This document shows positions 33,945-42,119 of a DNA stretch of 64,000 nt, piece after piece. Both the position numbers and the translations under genes were made by a program. The DNA comes from Actinomycetes bacterium (lineage in GTDB: Bacteria; Actinomycetota; Acidimicrobiia; Acidimicrobiales; RAAP-2): assembly GCA_021779855.1 (NCBI GenBank), contig JAJXZW010000001.1, forward strand, positions 107,292 to 171,291, in the 5' to 3' direction. Every line of letters begins with the position of its first letter. The stretch's first letter is position 1. Below the pieces are notes generated by a model. The model searched no databases and was not told the origin of the DNA. It saw only the letters and a program-made list of their open reading frames with translations.

Positions 33945-34087
33945 GGCTCCACCCTAAGGACGGCGACCGTCCGCTGGCAATACCCACCGAATGGTCCCGT
34001 CGAGCGGTGGGCGGCGAGATCCGGCCCACGTTGATCGGCCCCCCGTTGGTTCCCCCCAGGGCCCAAGACAACCGAGGTCCCACGTCA

Positions 34088-34102
34088 ACCCCGCTAGACA
34101 GG
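34088..34102 (+). repeat. 15-bp motif, copy 3
   Basis: ACCCCGCTAGACAGG, same strand as the other copies. Confidence 0.5.
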
Positions 34103-34297
34103 AATTACGCCTTGAGGCGACGAGATGGCGTCATCGAAGGGGCTGCTCGATCTTGCGGGACGCCGACCCCGCTCCGGTCGAGAACCGGGAGTGGCCCCAT
34201 TCCCACGGGGCTGCCGACCGCCTCGGCGCATCGTTGGCGTTCGCAAAGACCGCGGTTCGTGTGCCGTGGGGTCATTGGAACGGCCTAGACGATATGA

Positions 34298-34312
34298 AGC
34301 CCGCTAACCAGG
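34298..34312 (+). repeat. 15-bp motif, copy 4
   Basis: AGCCCGCTAACCAGG followed by GATGATTC; copy 5 has a similar GATG directly after the motif. Confidence 0.5.
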
Positions 34313-34404
34313 GATGATTCATGGATTTCGAGCTCCGGCCACGAATGGGCGTGGTCACTGGGCGAGTGGGCGCAGTGGAGCGGATCCGACCACGTCAGAT
34401 GAGT

Positions 34405-34439
34405 GAGCCCCCATATTCATGAGGCTATTGGGGGGGCTC
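34405..34439. other. GC-rich hairpin beside an AT-rich near-palindrome
   Basis: GAGCCCCC and GGGGGCTC form an 8-bp stem. ATA/TAT can extend it, and alternative outer arms GTGAGCC/GGCTCAC also exist. It may be a terminator or part of a structured RNA. No gene ends next to it. Confidence 0.4.
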
Positions 34440-34560
34440 GGCTCACACCTATATATATGGTGATGTCGGCCACCAGGCCCTCGCTCGCCGGATGCCCTCG
34501 CCGGGGGTCGGGGTCGACCGTGGATGGCGCTTGGATTCGAGGCGTCCGCTCAGCACCGTC

Positions 34561-34575
34561 ACCCCGTCAACCAGG
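34561..34575 (+). repeat. 15-bp motif, copy 5
   Basis: ACCCCGTCAACCAGG followed by GATG, 249 bp after copy 4. Confidence 0.5.
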
Positions 34576-34762
34576 GATGTCGTCAGCGGGATCCGGATGG
34601 TCCTCCCCGCGGCTCAGACGCGAGGACGTCATCGGCGAGAGAGTTCATCGCCCGTCACTCGCCCGAGTCGCTCGAGGTCGGCGGGCCCGAGGGTCCGTCC
34701 GCCGTTGGGGGCGCGTCGAGAGTCGTGACGTTCGGCCCTCTTTCAAATATATACAAGAACCA

Positions 34763-34768
34763 TAGTCT
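34763..34768 (+). promoter_or_regulatory. -10 element TAGTCT, probable leaderless promoter
   Basis: TAGTCT is 6 nt before the ATG at 34775, preceded by an AT-rich stretch. No ribosome site is present. Confidence 0.5.
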
Positions 34769-34774
34769 TCGAGC

Positions 34775-35692
34775 ATGGTCCCGACGCCGGCTGCGTTGGT
34801 CGATCCTCGGAGGATCGTCGCTGAAGCGTGGGGCGGGGCGTGGCTCGCCAGTGCCCTGACCATCGCCCTCGAGAGGGGGCTTGACGCGACCTTCGATCCG
34901 ACGTCGGATCCGATCGGGGACGTTCTGGCGAGCGTCGGCCTGATCGAGTTCGGGCCCGACGGATGGCGATTCACCGAGGCGGTGCGGCGAGAGTGGGGCG
35001 GGTACGCGAGCGAGATAGCCGAGGCGTTGCGCTCCGCGCTCGGTCAGTCGGCGAGCGCCTCCCTCTGGGGGCCCGGGCACTGTGACGACCTCCTCGACCA
35101 GGAGGTCGTCCTCGCACGAGGTCGAGCGATGGACACCCTCGGACACAGGGTGGTCCGGGCGGCGTCGGCCCTGGGGGTTTCCCCTCTCTTTGAGGATGGT
35201 GGGGGCTTCCTCGACGTCGCCACCGGCTCGGGGGCCGTGGCCGCCGCCGTGGCCCGGGCATTCCCTCACGCCCGACTCGTGGCCGTCGACCCGTGGGCCC
35301 TCGCCCTCGCACTCGCGTCTCGCGAGCTCGCCGGTGAAGGGCTCGACGAGCGGGTCGAACTCCGTCACCAAGGGATCGACGAGCTCGAGGACGACCAGGT
35401 CTTCGACCTCGCGTGGCTCCCGGTCGGACACGTCGGACGAGAGACCCTTGCCGAAGGGGTCTTCCGGCTCCACCGGGCGCTCCGACCCGGCGGGTGGCTC
35501 CTCGGCTACGGCTTCTCAGGACCCGGACCCGAGGAGGCGCTCTCTCGTTGGCAGACCTACCTCGCGGGAGGGACGGTGCTGCTCGCCGACGAGTTCGACG
35601 AGGTCGCCCGGGCCGTCGGACTAGCCCCGGCCAGCCCGGTGGGCTCGGGATCTCGCGCCCGTCCCCTGCTCGGCTGGCGCCGCCCGACCTGA
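34775..35692 (+). CDS. SAM-dependent methyltransferase
   Basis: A 305-residue protein. Residues 1-130 are a mostly helical N-terminal domain resembling the winged-helix dimerisation region of small-molecule methyltransferases. The class I Rossmann domain follows, with FLDVATGSGAVAAAVA (motif I) and VAVDPWA, and ends LHRALRPGGWLLGYG. The layout fits O- or C-methyltransferases of secondary or lipid metabolism. The substrate is unknown. It is transcribed alone, apparently as a leaderless message, and the decayed genes begin just downstream. Confidence 0.8.
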   Translation: MVPTPAALVDPRRIVAEAWGGAWLASALTIALERGLDATFDPTSDPIGDVLASVGLIEFGPDGWRFTEAVRREWGGYASEIAEALRSALGQSASASLWGPGHCDDLLDQEVVLARGRAMDTLGHRVVRAASALGVSPLFEDGGGFLDVATGSGAVAAAVARAFPHARLVAVDPWALALALASRELAGEGLDERVELRHQGIDELEDDQVFDLAWLPVGHVGRETLAEGVFRLHRALRPGGWLLGYGFSGPGPEEALSRWQTYLAGGTVLLADEFDEVARAVGLAPASPVGSGSRARPLLGWRRPT

Positions 35693-35713
35693 GTCGTTGT
35701 CGCGCGACGGAGG

Positions 35714-35975
35714 TCAGTCGTCGATGGGCGGCCCGTGACCGGGGGAGGGAGTCGAGACCTCTGGGGCCCTGATGACCGCGGCGCGTGCAGGAAGGCGTGC
35801 TCGCGGGTGGTGGACGGGGACATCCCGGCGGTGATCACCACGATGCCGAGCGGGGTTGGCGACGAGGCTCCTCACACCCTCGCTCATTCCCCCCGAGGGG
35901 TCGAAGGGCTCCCCTCTTACTGCAGGGTGTAGGTCGGCGATCGCCGTCGAACGATCGCGCGGCGTCAGGCCGTGG
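35714..35975 (-). pseudogene. Possible decayed gene, family unknown
   Basis: Three coding-like segments with strong GC bias at third positions follow one another in shifting frames: IVHGLTPRDRSTAIADL through MSEGVRSLVAN, then GIVVITAGMSPSTTREHAFL, then AAVIRAPEVSTPSPGHG before TGA. At least two frameshifts separate them. I do not recognise a family. The start is not clear, and its 5' end faces the frameshifted kinase gene across a short gap. Confidence 0.35.
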
Positions 35976-36007
35976 ACGATGCACGGGTCCGTGGCAGACT
36001 CGTCCCG

Positions 36008-36690
36008 GTGGCCTCGGCCGAGATCTATCTGGTGACCGGCGTCATGGCCTCGGGCAAATCGACGGTTGCCGACGATTGGCCAAGCACTTCAAGCGCTCGG
36101 CGCACGTGAGGGGTGACCTCTTCCGCCGCATGATCGTCTCGGGCCGCGAGACCCCCGTCCCGCCGCTGACCCCCGAGGCGGAGACCCAGCTGGCCCTCCG
36201 GCGCCACCTGGCCAGTGCCGCCGCCCTCGCGTACGCCCGATCCGGTTTCACGACGGTGATCCAGGACCTCTACCTGGGCGGCCATCTCCTGGAGGTGGTG
36301 CGCCGGCTGGTCGAGATGCCCCTCCACGTCATCGTGCTGAACCCGAGCCCCGACGTCGTGGCGGAGCGAGAGCGCGGCCGGTCGAAGTCCGGCTATTCGC
36401 AGTGGGATGTCGCGGCGCTGTGGAAAACCTTCAACGACGTGACGCCCCGGATCGGCAGGTGGATCGACACTCCGGGGCTCGACGTCGATCGGACCATCAG
36501 GGCGATCCTCGGCGACCGGGATGGTACCCGGGTCACGGCGGGCGACCGCGCCGCGGTGGGGGACTCGGACGTGAGCGTCCGGGGCGCTGGAGCTCCTCGA
36601 GGGGTGTTCGCGACCGCGGGGGATCCCCCGTGGGCTGGCCGCTCGATTCTGATCCGCTGGAGAGGGAAGCCGGGTTGGCGCTGGCTGTAG
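36008..36690 (+). pseudogene. Frameshifted P-loop kinase
   Basis: The reading begins at GTG 36008 with IYLVTGVMASGKSTV, a Walker A P-loop of the small-molecule kinase / AAA_33 type. About 65-75 nt in, the frame is lost. Continuation in the +1-related frame gives RLAKHFKRSAHVRGDLFRR, then the VIQDLYLG, VIVLNPSPDVVAERERGR and TPGLDVDRTI segments of the same fold. One missing base near 36078 explains it. The last ~50 codons look like read-through. CAGACT lies 7 nt before the GTG. It is either a recent pseudogene or a base-call error. Confidence 0.65.
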
Positions 36691-36693
36691 TGG

Positions 36694-37926
36694 TCAGCGA
36701 TCGTTGCGGACCACGGGAACCCGCCGGCCACGCATCTGGACGGCGCTCCAGCAAAACGCGATAGGGCCGACGACCATTCCGAGGGCGTGGACGGGCATCG
36801 TTGTACGGGGGAAGCTCGTCGTCTCGCTAAGCGACTTCGGCTCTTTGGGGAAGAAGAAGGTCTTGAGGCCGCGGGGGAGACGCCGGAGTATCCGCCAGAG
36901 GTGGCGAGGGTCCTCGACGATGAGCGCGGTGAACATAGCGGTGAGTCCGATGCCGTAGTTGAAGACCTGGGTGCGGAACTCCCTGGCCGTCGCGCGGTGG
37001 GTGTGGCGCACGAGGGCCGAGGGGACGTAGCCGACGGTGCCGCCGCGGAGCAGGACCTCGATGAAGAAGAGGAGGTCCTCCCCGCTCTTCGTGGGCGTTC
37101 CGACCCCGAGGCGGACGTCGAAGCCGCCGACGAGCTCGACGACCCGTCGACGCACCGCGATGTTGTTGCCGGCGCCGAACCGACCGGCGTCGTAGGGGAA
37201 GAGGGGATCGGACACGGACTCCTCCGCGACGGTCCACGTCCTCGGCTGGAAGGACTTGGTGAACCCGCCGAAGAACTCCTCGAACCAGAGCTGGGGCTCA
37301 GTCTCGAGGACTCGGGGGCGGACCATCCCTCCGACGACGTCGAGATCGGGATTGGTGGCGAAGGCGACGGCGATGGCGCGCACCCAGTCGGAATCGACCT
37401 CGACGTCGTCGTCGGTGAACGCGATGACCTCACCACCCGACTCTCGGATGCCGCGGTTGCGGGCGGCGGACACCCCCGGGGTCGGCTCACTGATGATCCG
37501 GACCTGCGGAGCGTCGGGGAAGGGCGGGATCGGGGTGTCGGGTGCGGTCCGGTTGTCGACGAGGAGGACCTCGAGGTGCGGGTAGTGGCTCGCTGTGATC
37601 GAGTCGATGGTGCGCTCTATCAGTTCCCTTCGGGCGAAGATCGTGGGAACCACGACCGTCACGGTGGGGAGTCGGTCGTCGGGGACGACCGACAGATCTT
37701 GGGTCGGTGCGTCGGCGAAGAGTCGGACGACGTCGTCGCGCGACGTCTGGTCGACCCGACCCCCGTGGCACGAGGCGGCGCGGGTCCCGACGACCTGGCC
37801 CCGGCGGGAGACCTCCAGCCAGATCCGTGTGCCGTCGGGTGCGTCGGTGAGAATCGGGTCGTCGAGGTGATCGACGTCGACGTTGACGATGCGCACCGGG
37901 CTCGGGCGTCGGTCGTCGCGGGCCAT
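36694..37926 (-). CDS. GT2 family glycosyltransferase
   Basis: 410 residues. An N-terminal ~85-residue extension precedes a GT-A core (VTVVVPTIFARRELIERTIDS), the FTDDDVEVDSDW metal site, and GRFGAGNNIAVRR with GEDLLFF as acceptor-side motifs. The C-terminal ~80 residues contain one or two hydrophobic stretches. The ATG at 37926 lies 7 nt from a TAACGT -10; the upstream ATG at 37935 would overlap that element. It is divergent from the next GT2 gene, so the two glycan genes share one control region. Confidence 0.87.
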   Translation of the reverse strand: MARDDRRPSPVRIVNVDVDHLDDPILTDAPDGTRIWLEVSRRGQVVGTRAASCHGGRVDQTSRDDVVRLFADAPTQDLSVVPDDRLPTVTVVVPTIFARRELIERTIDSITASHYPHLEVLLVDNRTAPDTPIPPFPDAPQVRIISEPTPGVSAARNRGIRESGGEVIAFTDDDVEVDSDWVRAIAVAFATNPDLDVVGGMVRPRVLETEPQLWFEEFFGGFTKSFQPRTWTVAEESVSDPLFPYDAGRFGAGNNIAVRRRVVELVGGFDVRLGVGTPTKSGEDLLFFIEVLLRGGTVGYVPSALVRHTHRATAREFRTQVFNYGIGLTAMFTALIVEDPRHLWRILRRLPRGLKTFFFPKEPKSLSETTSFPRTTMPVHALGMVVGPIAFCWSAVQMRGRRVPVVRNDR

Positions 37927-37933
37927 CGCTCTC

Positions 37934-37939
37934 ACGTTA
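37934..37939 (-). promoter_or_regulatory. -10 element TAACGT, leaderless promoter of the minus-strand GT2 gene
   Basis: TAACGT on the minus strand lies 7 nt from the ATG at 37926. Confidence 0.5.
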
Positions 37940-37984
37940 GGCCACCGGCCCGCCGACCCCCCCGAGCCCGCCAGGACACGGACG

Positions 37985-37990
37985 TAGGCT
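37985..37990 (+). promoter_or_regulatory. -10 element TAGGCT, leaderless promoter of the plus-strand GT2 gene
   Basis: TAGGCT lies 7 nt before GTG 37998. Together with the opposite element at 37934 it makes a compact divergent promoter of about 55 bp. Confidence 0.5.
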
Positions 37991-37997
37991 GACGGGC

Positions 37998-38864
37998 GTG
38001 TTCGCGCGGGTGAGCGTGATCGTCCCGGCCCACGACGAGGCCGCGAGGATCGGGGGACTCCTGAGCGACCTGGCGGGCCCCGTCGGGCGCGGCGAGGTCG
38101 CCCTCGTGGTCGTGTGCAACGGGTGCACCGATGCCACGGCCGAGCTCGCCCGGGGACTCGTGGGGGCGACCGTCGTCGAGACCCCGACCGCCTCTAAGTC
38201 TCACGCCCTCAACCTCGGGGACAGACGTGCGGGGGGCATCTTCCCCCGGCTGTACTGTGACGCGGACGTCCGGCTGGACGAGGCCTCCATCGAGGCGCTG
38301 ACCACCGCGCTCGCCTCGGCCCCCGGGCCACTGGCGGTGGCGCCGCGCGTCGAGTACGCGTTGGAGGGGGCGCCGTGGGCGGTGCGGCTCTACGCCTCGG
38401 CGCTCCTCGCCCCCATCATCGCGACGTGGATCGACGCCCACCTCGTGGGCCGGGGCCTCTACGGCGCCAACGGTCCGGCTCGCGCGAGGTTCGGGGAGTT
38501 CCCCGACGTCACCGCGGACGACCTCTTCTTCGACTCCCAGTTCGACGACGACGAGAAGATGGTGGTGGAGGACGCTCTCTCCCGCGTGCCGATTGCGGAC
38601 TCGTTGGGCGACTTGGTGCGCCGGGAGGTCCGCGTCGCCGCGGGGAACTTGGAGCACCGGGACTCGGGGGCCGGCCGTGAGGAGGGCGCTCGCACGCGGC
38701 TCTGGCCCGCCCTGGCCCGCCGGGGCCGCGTCCTTCGTCGTTGGGCGCGTGAGCTGCGAATCCGTGACGTCATGCCCTTAGCCGTCTACCTGTCGGTCAA
38801 GGGCTGGGCCCGGTTCCTCGCGATACGGGACCGGCGGGTCGGGCGAGCGACGGCGTGGCGGTGA
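37998..38864 (+). CDS. GT2 family glycosyltransferase
   Basis: A 288-residue GT2 enzyme with VSVIVPAHDEAARIGGLL, VVVCNGCTDAT and a YCDADVRLD metal site. A TADDLFFDSQF segment follows, in the position of the acceptor/base loop. A basic C-terminal tail may associate with the membrane. GTG 37998 is preceded by TAGGCT at leaderless spacing. It opens a group of plus-strand conjugate-assembly genes, interrupted by the minus-strand deacetylase gene. Confidence 0.85.
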   Translation: MFARVSVIVPAHDEAARIGGLLSDLAGPVGRGEVALVVVCNGCTDATAELARGLVGATVVETPTASKSHALNLGDRRAGGIFPRLYCDADVRLDEASIEALTTALASAPGPLAVAPRVEYALEGAPWAVRLYASALLAPIIATWIDAHLVGRGLYGANGPARARFGEFPDVTADDLFFDSQFDDDEKMVVEDALSRVPIADSLGDLVRREVRVAAGNLEHRDSGAGREEGARTRLWPALARRGRVLRRWARELRIRDVMPLAVYLSVKGWARFLAIRDRRVGRATAWR

Positions 38865-38869
38865 CGCCG

Positions 38870-39577
38870 TCACCGATCGCTGACCAACCAGTAGCGCTCG
38901 GCGCCCCGGAGGGTCGCGGCGAAGGCTCGGCGCTGGTGCTGACGCGTCGCGCGGACCTGGGATCGGTACTCGTGGACGAGGGCGCGCTTGTCGCGGGCGA
39001 CGGCGTCGATGGCCACCTCTGTGAGATCCCATCTCCGAGAGATCTCCCTCAGGCGATCGTGGAGGAGGTCGGGGACGGCGCGCGCGTAGGGGAGGTCGGC
39101 GTAGAGGAGCCGGGTGATACCTTGGCCGGCGCTCTCGGCGAGTGCGGCCGATGCGACGAGCAGGTGATCGGGGTGCCATATCCCGACGGGGGACACGAGG
39201 GTCGCTGGTCGGTGGCGCGCGAGGAGGTCGCGCAGCGCGTCCTCCACGTCATGCAGGTAGGGACGATCGGGGCGGAACGAGGCGTAGTCGAGGTCGAGGA
39301 GGTCGAGCCAGACGGGGTGCGCGCCGACGCTCGCCAGGGCACGGCTGTCCTCGCGGCGGCGCACGGCGATGGCGTCGGGGGCGTAACGCCGACCCGTCGT
39401 GGCACTGTTGTAGCCCTCGTGGGGGGAGCGAGGCGCGCCGGCGAAGACCGTGGCGGCCACCGTCCCGGGGTGCGCGGCCAGTACCGCCGAGCACGAGAGC
39501 GCAGCGTCGTCCAGGTGGGGCGCGACGACCATGACCGGTTCGACCAGGGACAGGGGCGGCGGCGTAGGGTTATACAT
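38870..39577 (-). CDS. PIG-L/LmbE family deacetylase
   Basis: A 235-residue zinc-dependent N-deacetylase. The metal and catalytic motif is APHLDD (His21, Asp23, Asp24), with the second site HPDH at 135-138. The family removes acetyl groups from GlcNAc-containing substrates (MshB, GlcNAc-PI deacetylase) or lincosamide-type intermediates. Surrounded by glycosyltransferases, a flippase and an acyltransferase, it may deacetylate an amino-sugar intermediate. The next Met is at residue 16, right before the motif, so the ATG at 39577 is the likelier start. Confidence 0.88.
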   Translation of the reverse strand: MYNPTPPPLSLVEPVMVVAPHLDDAALSCSAVLAAHPGTVAATVFAGAPRSPHEGYNSATTGRRYAPDAIAVRRREDSRALASVGAHPVWLDLLDLDYASFRPDRPYLHDVEDALRDLLARHRPATLVSPVGIWHPDHLLVASAALAESAGQGITRLLYADLPYARAVPDLLHDRLREISRRWDLTEVAIDAVARDKRALVHEYRSQVRATRQHQRRAFAATLRGAERYWLVSDR

Positions 39578-39714
39578 GGCGTACGGAAAACTAGCCGCGG
39601 TGCCGCGTGCGCTGAAGGGACCTTCGTAACTCCTCGGGACTGCCTGGACGGCCAGCCCGCGAGACCCTCGGTTCGCCCGCCGGTGGGGCCATCCGACCGT
39701 TCGGGGTCCGGTCC

Positions 39715-41016
39715 GTGCACGAGACTTGGAGGCTGGTGACTGAGGTGGCCCGCGACACGCACCCGACCCTCCCTCGACGGTGGCGACCCGACCTGCTCAT
39801 CCAGAACGCCATCGCGCTCATGGTGTCCTCCGGCGGCTCGGCGGTGCTCGGGGTCGTCTTCTGGGCCCTGGCCGCCCACCTCGCGCCGGCCGCCACGGTC
39901 GGCGAGACGACCGCCGCGATCGCGGCCATGGTCCTGCTGGCCACTCTGGGCCAACTCAGTTTCGGACCGATCTTCGAGCGATTCCTGCCGGTCGCGGGTG
40001 AGCTCACGCACTCCTTCGTTCGCCGCTCGTATGTCTTGTGCGTGGCGACCAGCGTCGTGCTCGTAACGGGCTACCTCGCCCTGGGATTCGGCCGAAACTT
40101 CCTCGGTTCCAGCCCTGGGGGGATGGGCTTCTTCGCCGTCGCGGTCGTCCTCTGGGCGATCTTCGCGCTTCAGGACTCGGTCCTCATCGGACTGCGGTCC
40201 TCGAAGTGGGTGGCGGTGGAGAACGTCGGCTACGGACTGGTCAAGCTGGTCCTGTTGCCGGTGTTCGTTGGCCTGAGCAAGACGACGGGCATCCTCACCG
40301 CGTGGGTCATCCCCGTGACGCTCGCCATCCTCGGGGTCAACTGGTACCTGTTCCGGGTGCGTATCCCGGCCCACATGGCGACGAACCGGCGATCGGCCGA
40401 GCTGCCCACCACCCGCGAGCTCTTCTCCCTCTCGACCGCGCAGTACGCGTCGCTGCTCTCGACGGTCTTCCTCCCGGCCATCGTCACCCTCGTCGTCATC
40501 GAGCGCCTGGGAGCCGTCGCCAACGCGTACTACTACCTCCCGTCACTGATCACGACCAGCCTGGGCATGGTCGCCTGGAGCATCGTGCGCTCGTTCATCG
40601 TCGAGGCGTCCGCGGAGCCGGCGTCGCTGCGCCGGCACGCCGACCAAGCCCTACGCGGTCTCGCGGTCGTGCTCATACCCAGCATCGTGCTGGGGGTGAT
40701 CCTCGCGCCCTACTACCTGAGGGTGTTCGGGACTCGCTACGCCGAGCACGGGACCACCCTGATCCGCATGCTTCTCGTGGCGATGCTCGGCAGCGCGGTC
40801 ATGGTCTACTACAGCGCCTTCGCGTGGATCGACAAGCGCGTGTGGTGGCTGACCCTCCGCAACGTCGTCTTCAGCGCGATCTACCTCGTCGTCGTCTTCA
40901 CGCTCATCAAGCGGTTGGGCATCGACGCGATCGGCGTGGCCTCGCTGGTGTACGCCGCGCTGTCGGTCGCGGTCTTCTTGCCGATCACGGTGCGACGCTA
41001 TCGACGGATCCCCTGA
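39715..41016 (+). CDS. Polysaccharide flippase (Wzx/MOP-like)
   Basis: A 433-residue integral membrane protein with about twelve hydrophobic segments spread over its whole length and no large soluble domain, the pattern of MOP-superfamily oligosaccharide flippases. The N-terminal region (LIQNAIALMVSSGGSAVLG) resembles Wzx starts. It would translocate a lipid-linked oligosaccharide to the outer face. The start is uncertain: GTG 39715 or GTG 39736. No Wzy-type polymerase is obvious next to it. Confidence 0.8.
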   Translation: MHETWRLVTEVARDTHPTLPRRWRPDLLIQNAIALMVSSGGSAVLGVVFWALAAHLAPAATVGETTAAIAAMVLLATLGQLSFGPIFERFLPVAGELTHSFVRRSYVLCVATSVVLVTGYLALGFGRNFLGSSPGGMGFFAVAVVLWAIFALQDSVLIGLRSSKWVAVENVGYGLVKLVLLPVFVGLSKTTGILTAWVIPVTLAILGVNWYLFRVRIPAHMATNRRSAELPTTRELFSLSTAQYASLLSTVFLPAIVTLVVIERLGAVANAYYYLPSLITTSLGMVAWSIVRSFIVEASAEPASLRRHADQALRGLAVVLIPSIVLGVILAPYYLRVFGTRYAEHGTTLIRMLLVAMLGSAVMVYYSAFAWIDKRVWWLTLRNVVFSAIYLVVVFTLIKRLGIDAIGVASLVYAALSVAVFLPITVRRYRRIP

Positions 41017-41038
41017 CGGCGCCCCGCCGGGCCTTGTG

Positions 41039-41044
41039 TACGCT
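41039..41044 (+). promoter_or_regulatory. -10 element TACGCT, probable leaderless promoter
   Basis: TACGCT lies 7 nt before GTG 41052, just after the flippase stop. It suggests a second transcript start inside the cluster. Confidence 0.5.
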
Positions 41045-41051
41045 TGGCGGC

Positions 41052-42110
41052 GTGACGCTCGCGGTGACGGTCGTCGCGCCCGGCGACCTCGGGGCGACCG
41101 AGGTCGAGCGGTGGCGCTCGTTCCAGGCGCGATCGGCCCTCACGCAGAGCCCCTTCCTCTCGCCCACGTTCGCCCGGATCGTGGGCCGGCACCGGCGCGG
41201 CGCCCGCGTCGCGGTTCTCGAGGTAGACGGACGGCTCGAGGGCTTCTGGGCCTTCGAGGGGGTCGGGGGGATCGCCCGGCCCATCGGCTGGCCGGCGAAC
41301 GACCTCCAGGGTGTCGTCCACTCGGGCGTGGAGCTGGACGGGCGTGCGATTGTGCGTCGGGCTGGACTCCGCGGATGGCGGTTCGATCACGCGCTCGCGG
41401 ACGACGGGGTGCTCGTCGCGCATCGCTACGCCCACACCGCCGTGGAGTGCCCGGTCATCGAGACCGGGGACTTCGACGACTACCTCGAGCGGCGCCCACG
41501 CTCGGTGCGTCGGGAGTTCGGACGGACCCGACGGGGCCTCGAGCGCGCCGTGGGTCCTCTCGCGTTCCACTGGGCCGGTGGGGACGCCGCCGCGTTCGAG
41601 ACCCTCGTGCGCTGGAAGGGGGATCGGTACGCCGCGACCCGCCGGCTCTTCGAGGATGCGGAGACGTCCCGCTTCATCGCCGAGGCCGCGGCCAGTGACG
41701 AGCCCGACTGCCGGGGCGCGATCAGCACGCTCTGGGCTGGCGCCGAGCTCGTCGCGGTGGACCTCAAGTTGGAGGGCCCGGTGGGGAGCGTCGGCTGGTT
41801 CAGCGGGTTCGACCCTCGCTTCTCGCGCTTCTCGCCGGGCGTCATGATCCTGCTCGAAGGCGTTCGATGGGCCAGCCGCCGCGGCCGCCGCGCGTGGGTC
41901 GACCTCGGCTACGGGCAGCACAACTACAAGTTCGCCCTCGCGACGACGTCCTATCCGGTTGCGGGTGGCGCGGTGTGGGCCCGCCGAAGCGAGGCGGTGG
42001 CTCGGGCCGCCTTCCGCGGCGTGAGGTCTGCCGCGAGTCGCGTGGGCACGGCGAGCTCAGCCGGAGGGCGCCGGACCCGGAGACGGGAGGTTCACGACCG
42101 CGATACGTAA
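41052..42110 (+). CDS. CelD/BcsL-like GNAT acyltransferase
   Basis: 352 residues with a double-GNAT layout. The N-terminal half has SPFLSPTFARIVGRH and VLEVDGRLEGFWAFE. The C-terminal GNAT half has RRPRSVRREFGRTRRGLERAVG, then an LVAVDLKLEGP strand and a WVDLGYGQHNYKFALATTSYPV end, typical of the CelD/BcsL acetyltransferases found with exopolysaccharide genes. It likely acylates a sugar amine or hydroxyl, possibly one exposed by the PIG-L deacetylase. That pairing is an inference. Confidence 0.8.
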   Translation: MTLAVTVVAPGDLGATEVERWRSFQARSALTQSPFLSPTFARIVGRHRRGARVAVLEVDGRLEGFWAFEGVGGIARPIGWPANDLQGVVHSGVELDGRAIVRRAGLRGWRFDHALADDGVLVAHRYAHTAVECPVIETGDFDDYLERRPRSVRREFGRTRRGLERAVGPLAFHWAGGDAAAFETLVRWKGDRYAATRRLFEDAETSRFIAEAAASDEPDCRGAISTLWAGAELVAVDLKLEGPVGSVGWFSGFDPRFSRFSPGVMILLEGVRWASRRGRRAWVDLGYGQHNYKFALATTSYPVAGGAVWARRSEAVARAAFRGVRSAASRVGTASSAGGRRTRRREVHDRDT

Positions 42111-42113
42111 CAT
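42108..42113 (+). promoter_or_regulatory. -10 element TAACAT overlapping the upstream stop codon
   Basis: TAACAT lies 6 nt before GTG 42120. Its TAA is also the stop codon of the acyltransferase gene. Confidence 0.5.
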
Positions 42114-42119
42114 GGTCCG

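Larger units (their letters stand above)
33945..34774. other. Gene-poor region between LLM and methyltransferase genes
   Basis: 830 bp with no supported gene. It contains three copies of the 15-bp motif, a GC-rich hairpin at 34405-34439 followed by a near-palindromic CACCTATATATATGGTG, and further AT-rich patches near 34740. These AT islands are unusual for this genome and hint at promoters, a small RNA or remnants of an inserted element. Confidence 0.4.

Noticed and set aside
32666..34575. CRISPR array or integron attC sites for the five-copy motif
   Set aside because: Spacing is irregular (139-1254 bp) with no spacers of uniform length. The R-box consensus of attC is not met, and no cas or integrase gene is present.
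40038..41051. N-terminal extension of the CelD-like acyltransferase
   Set aside because: It lies inside the flippase in another frame and has no domain; GTG 41052 has a promoter-like TACGCT before it.
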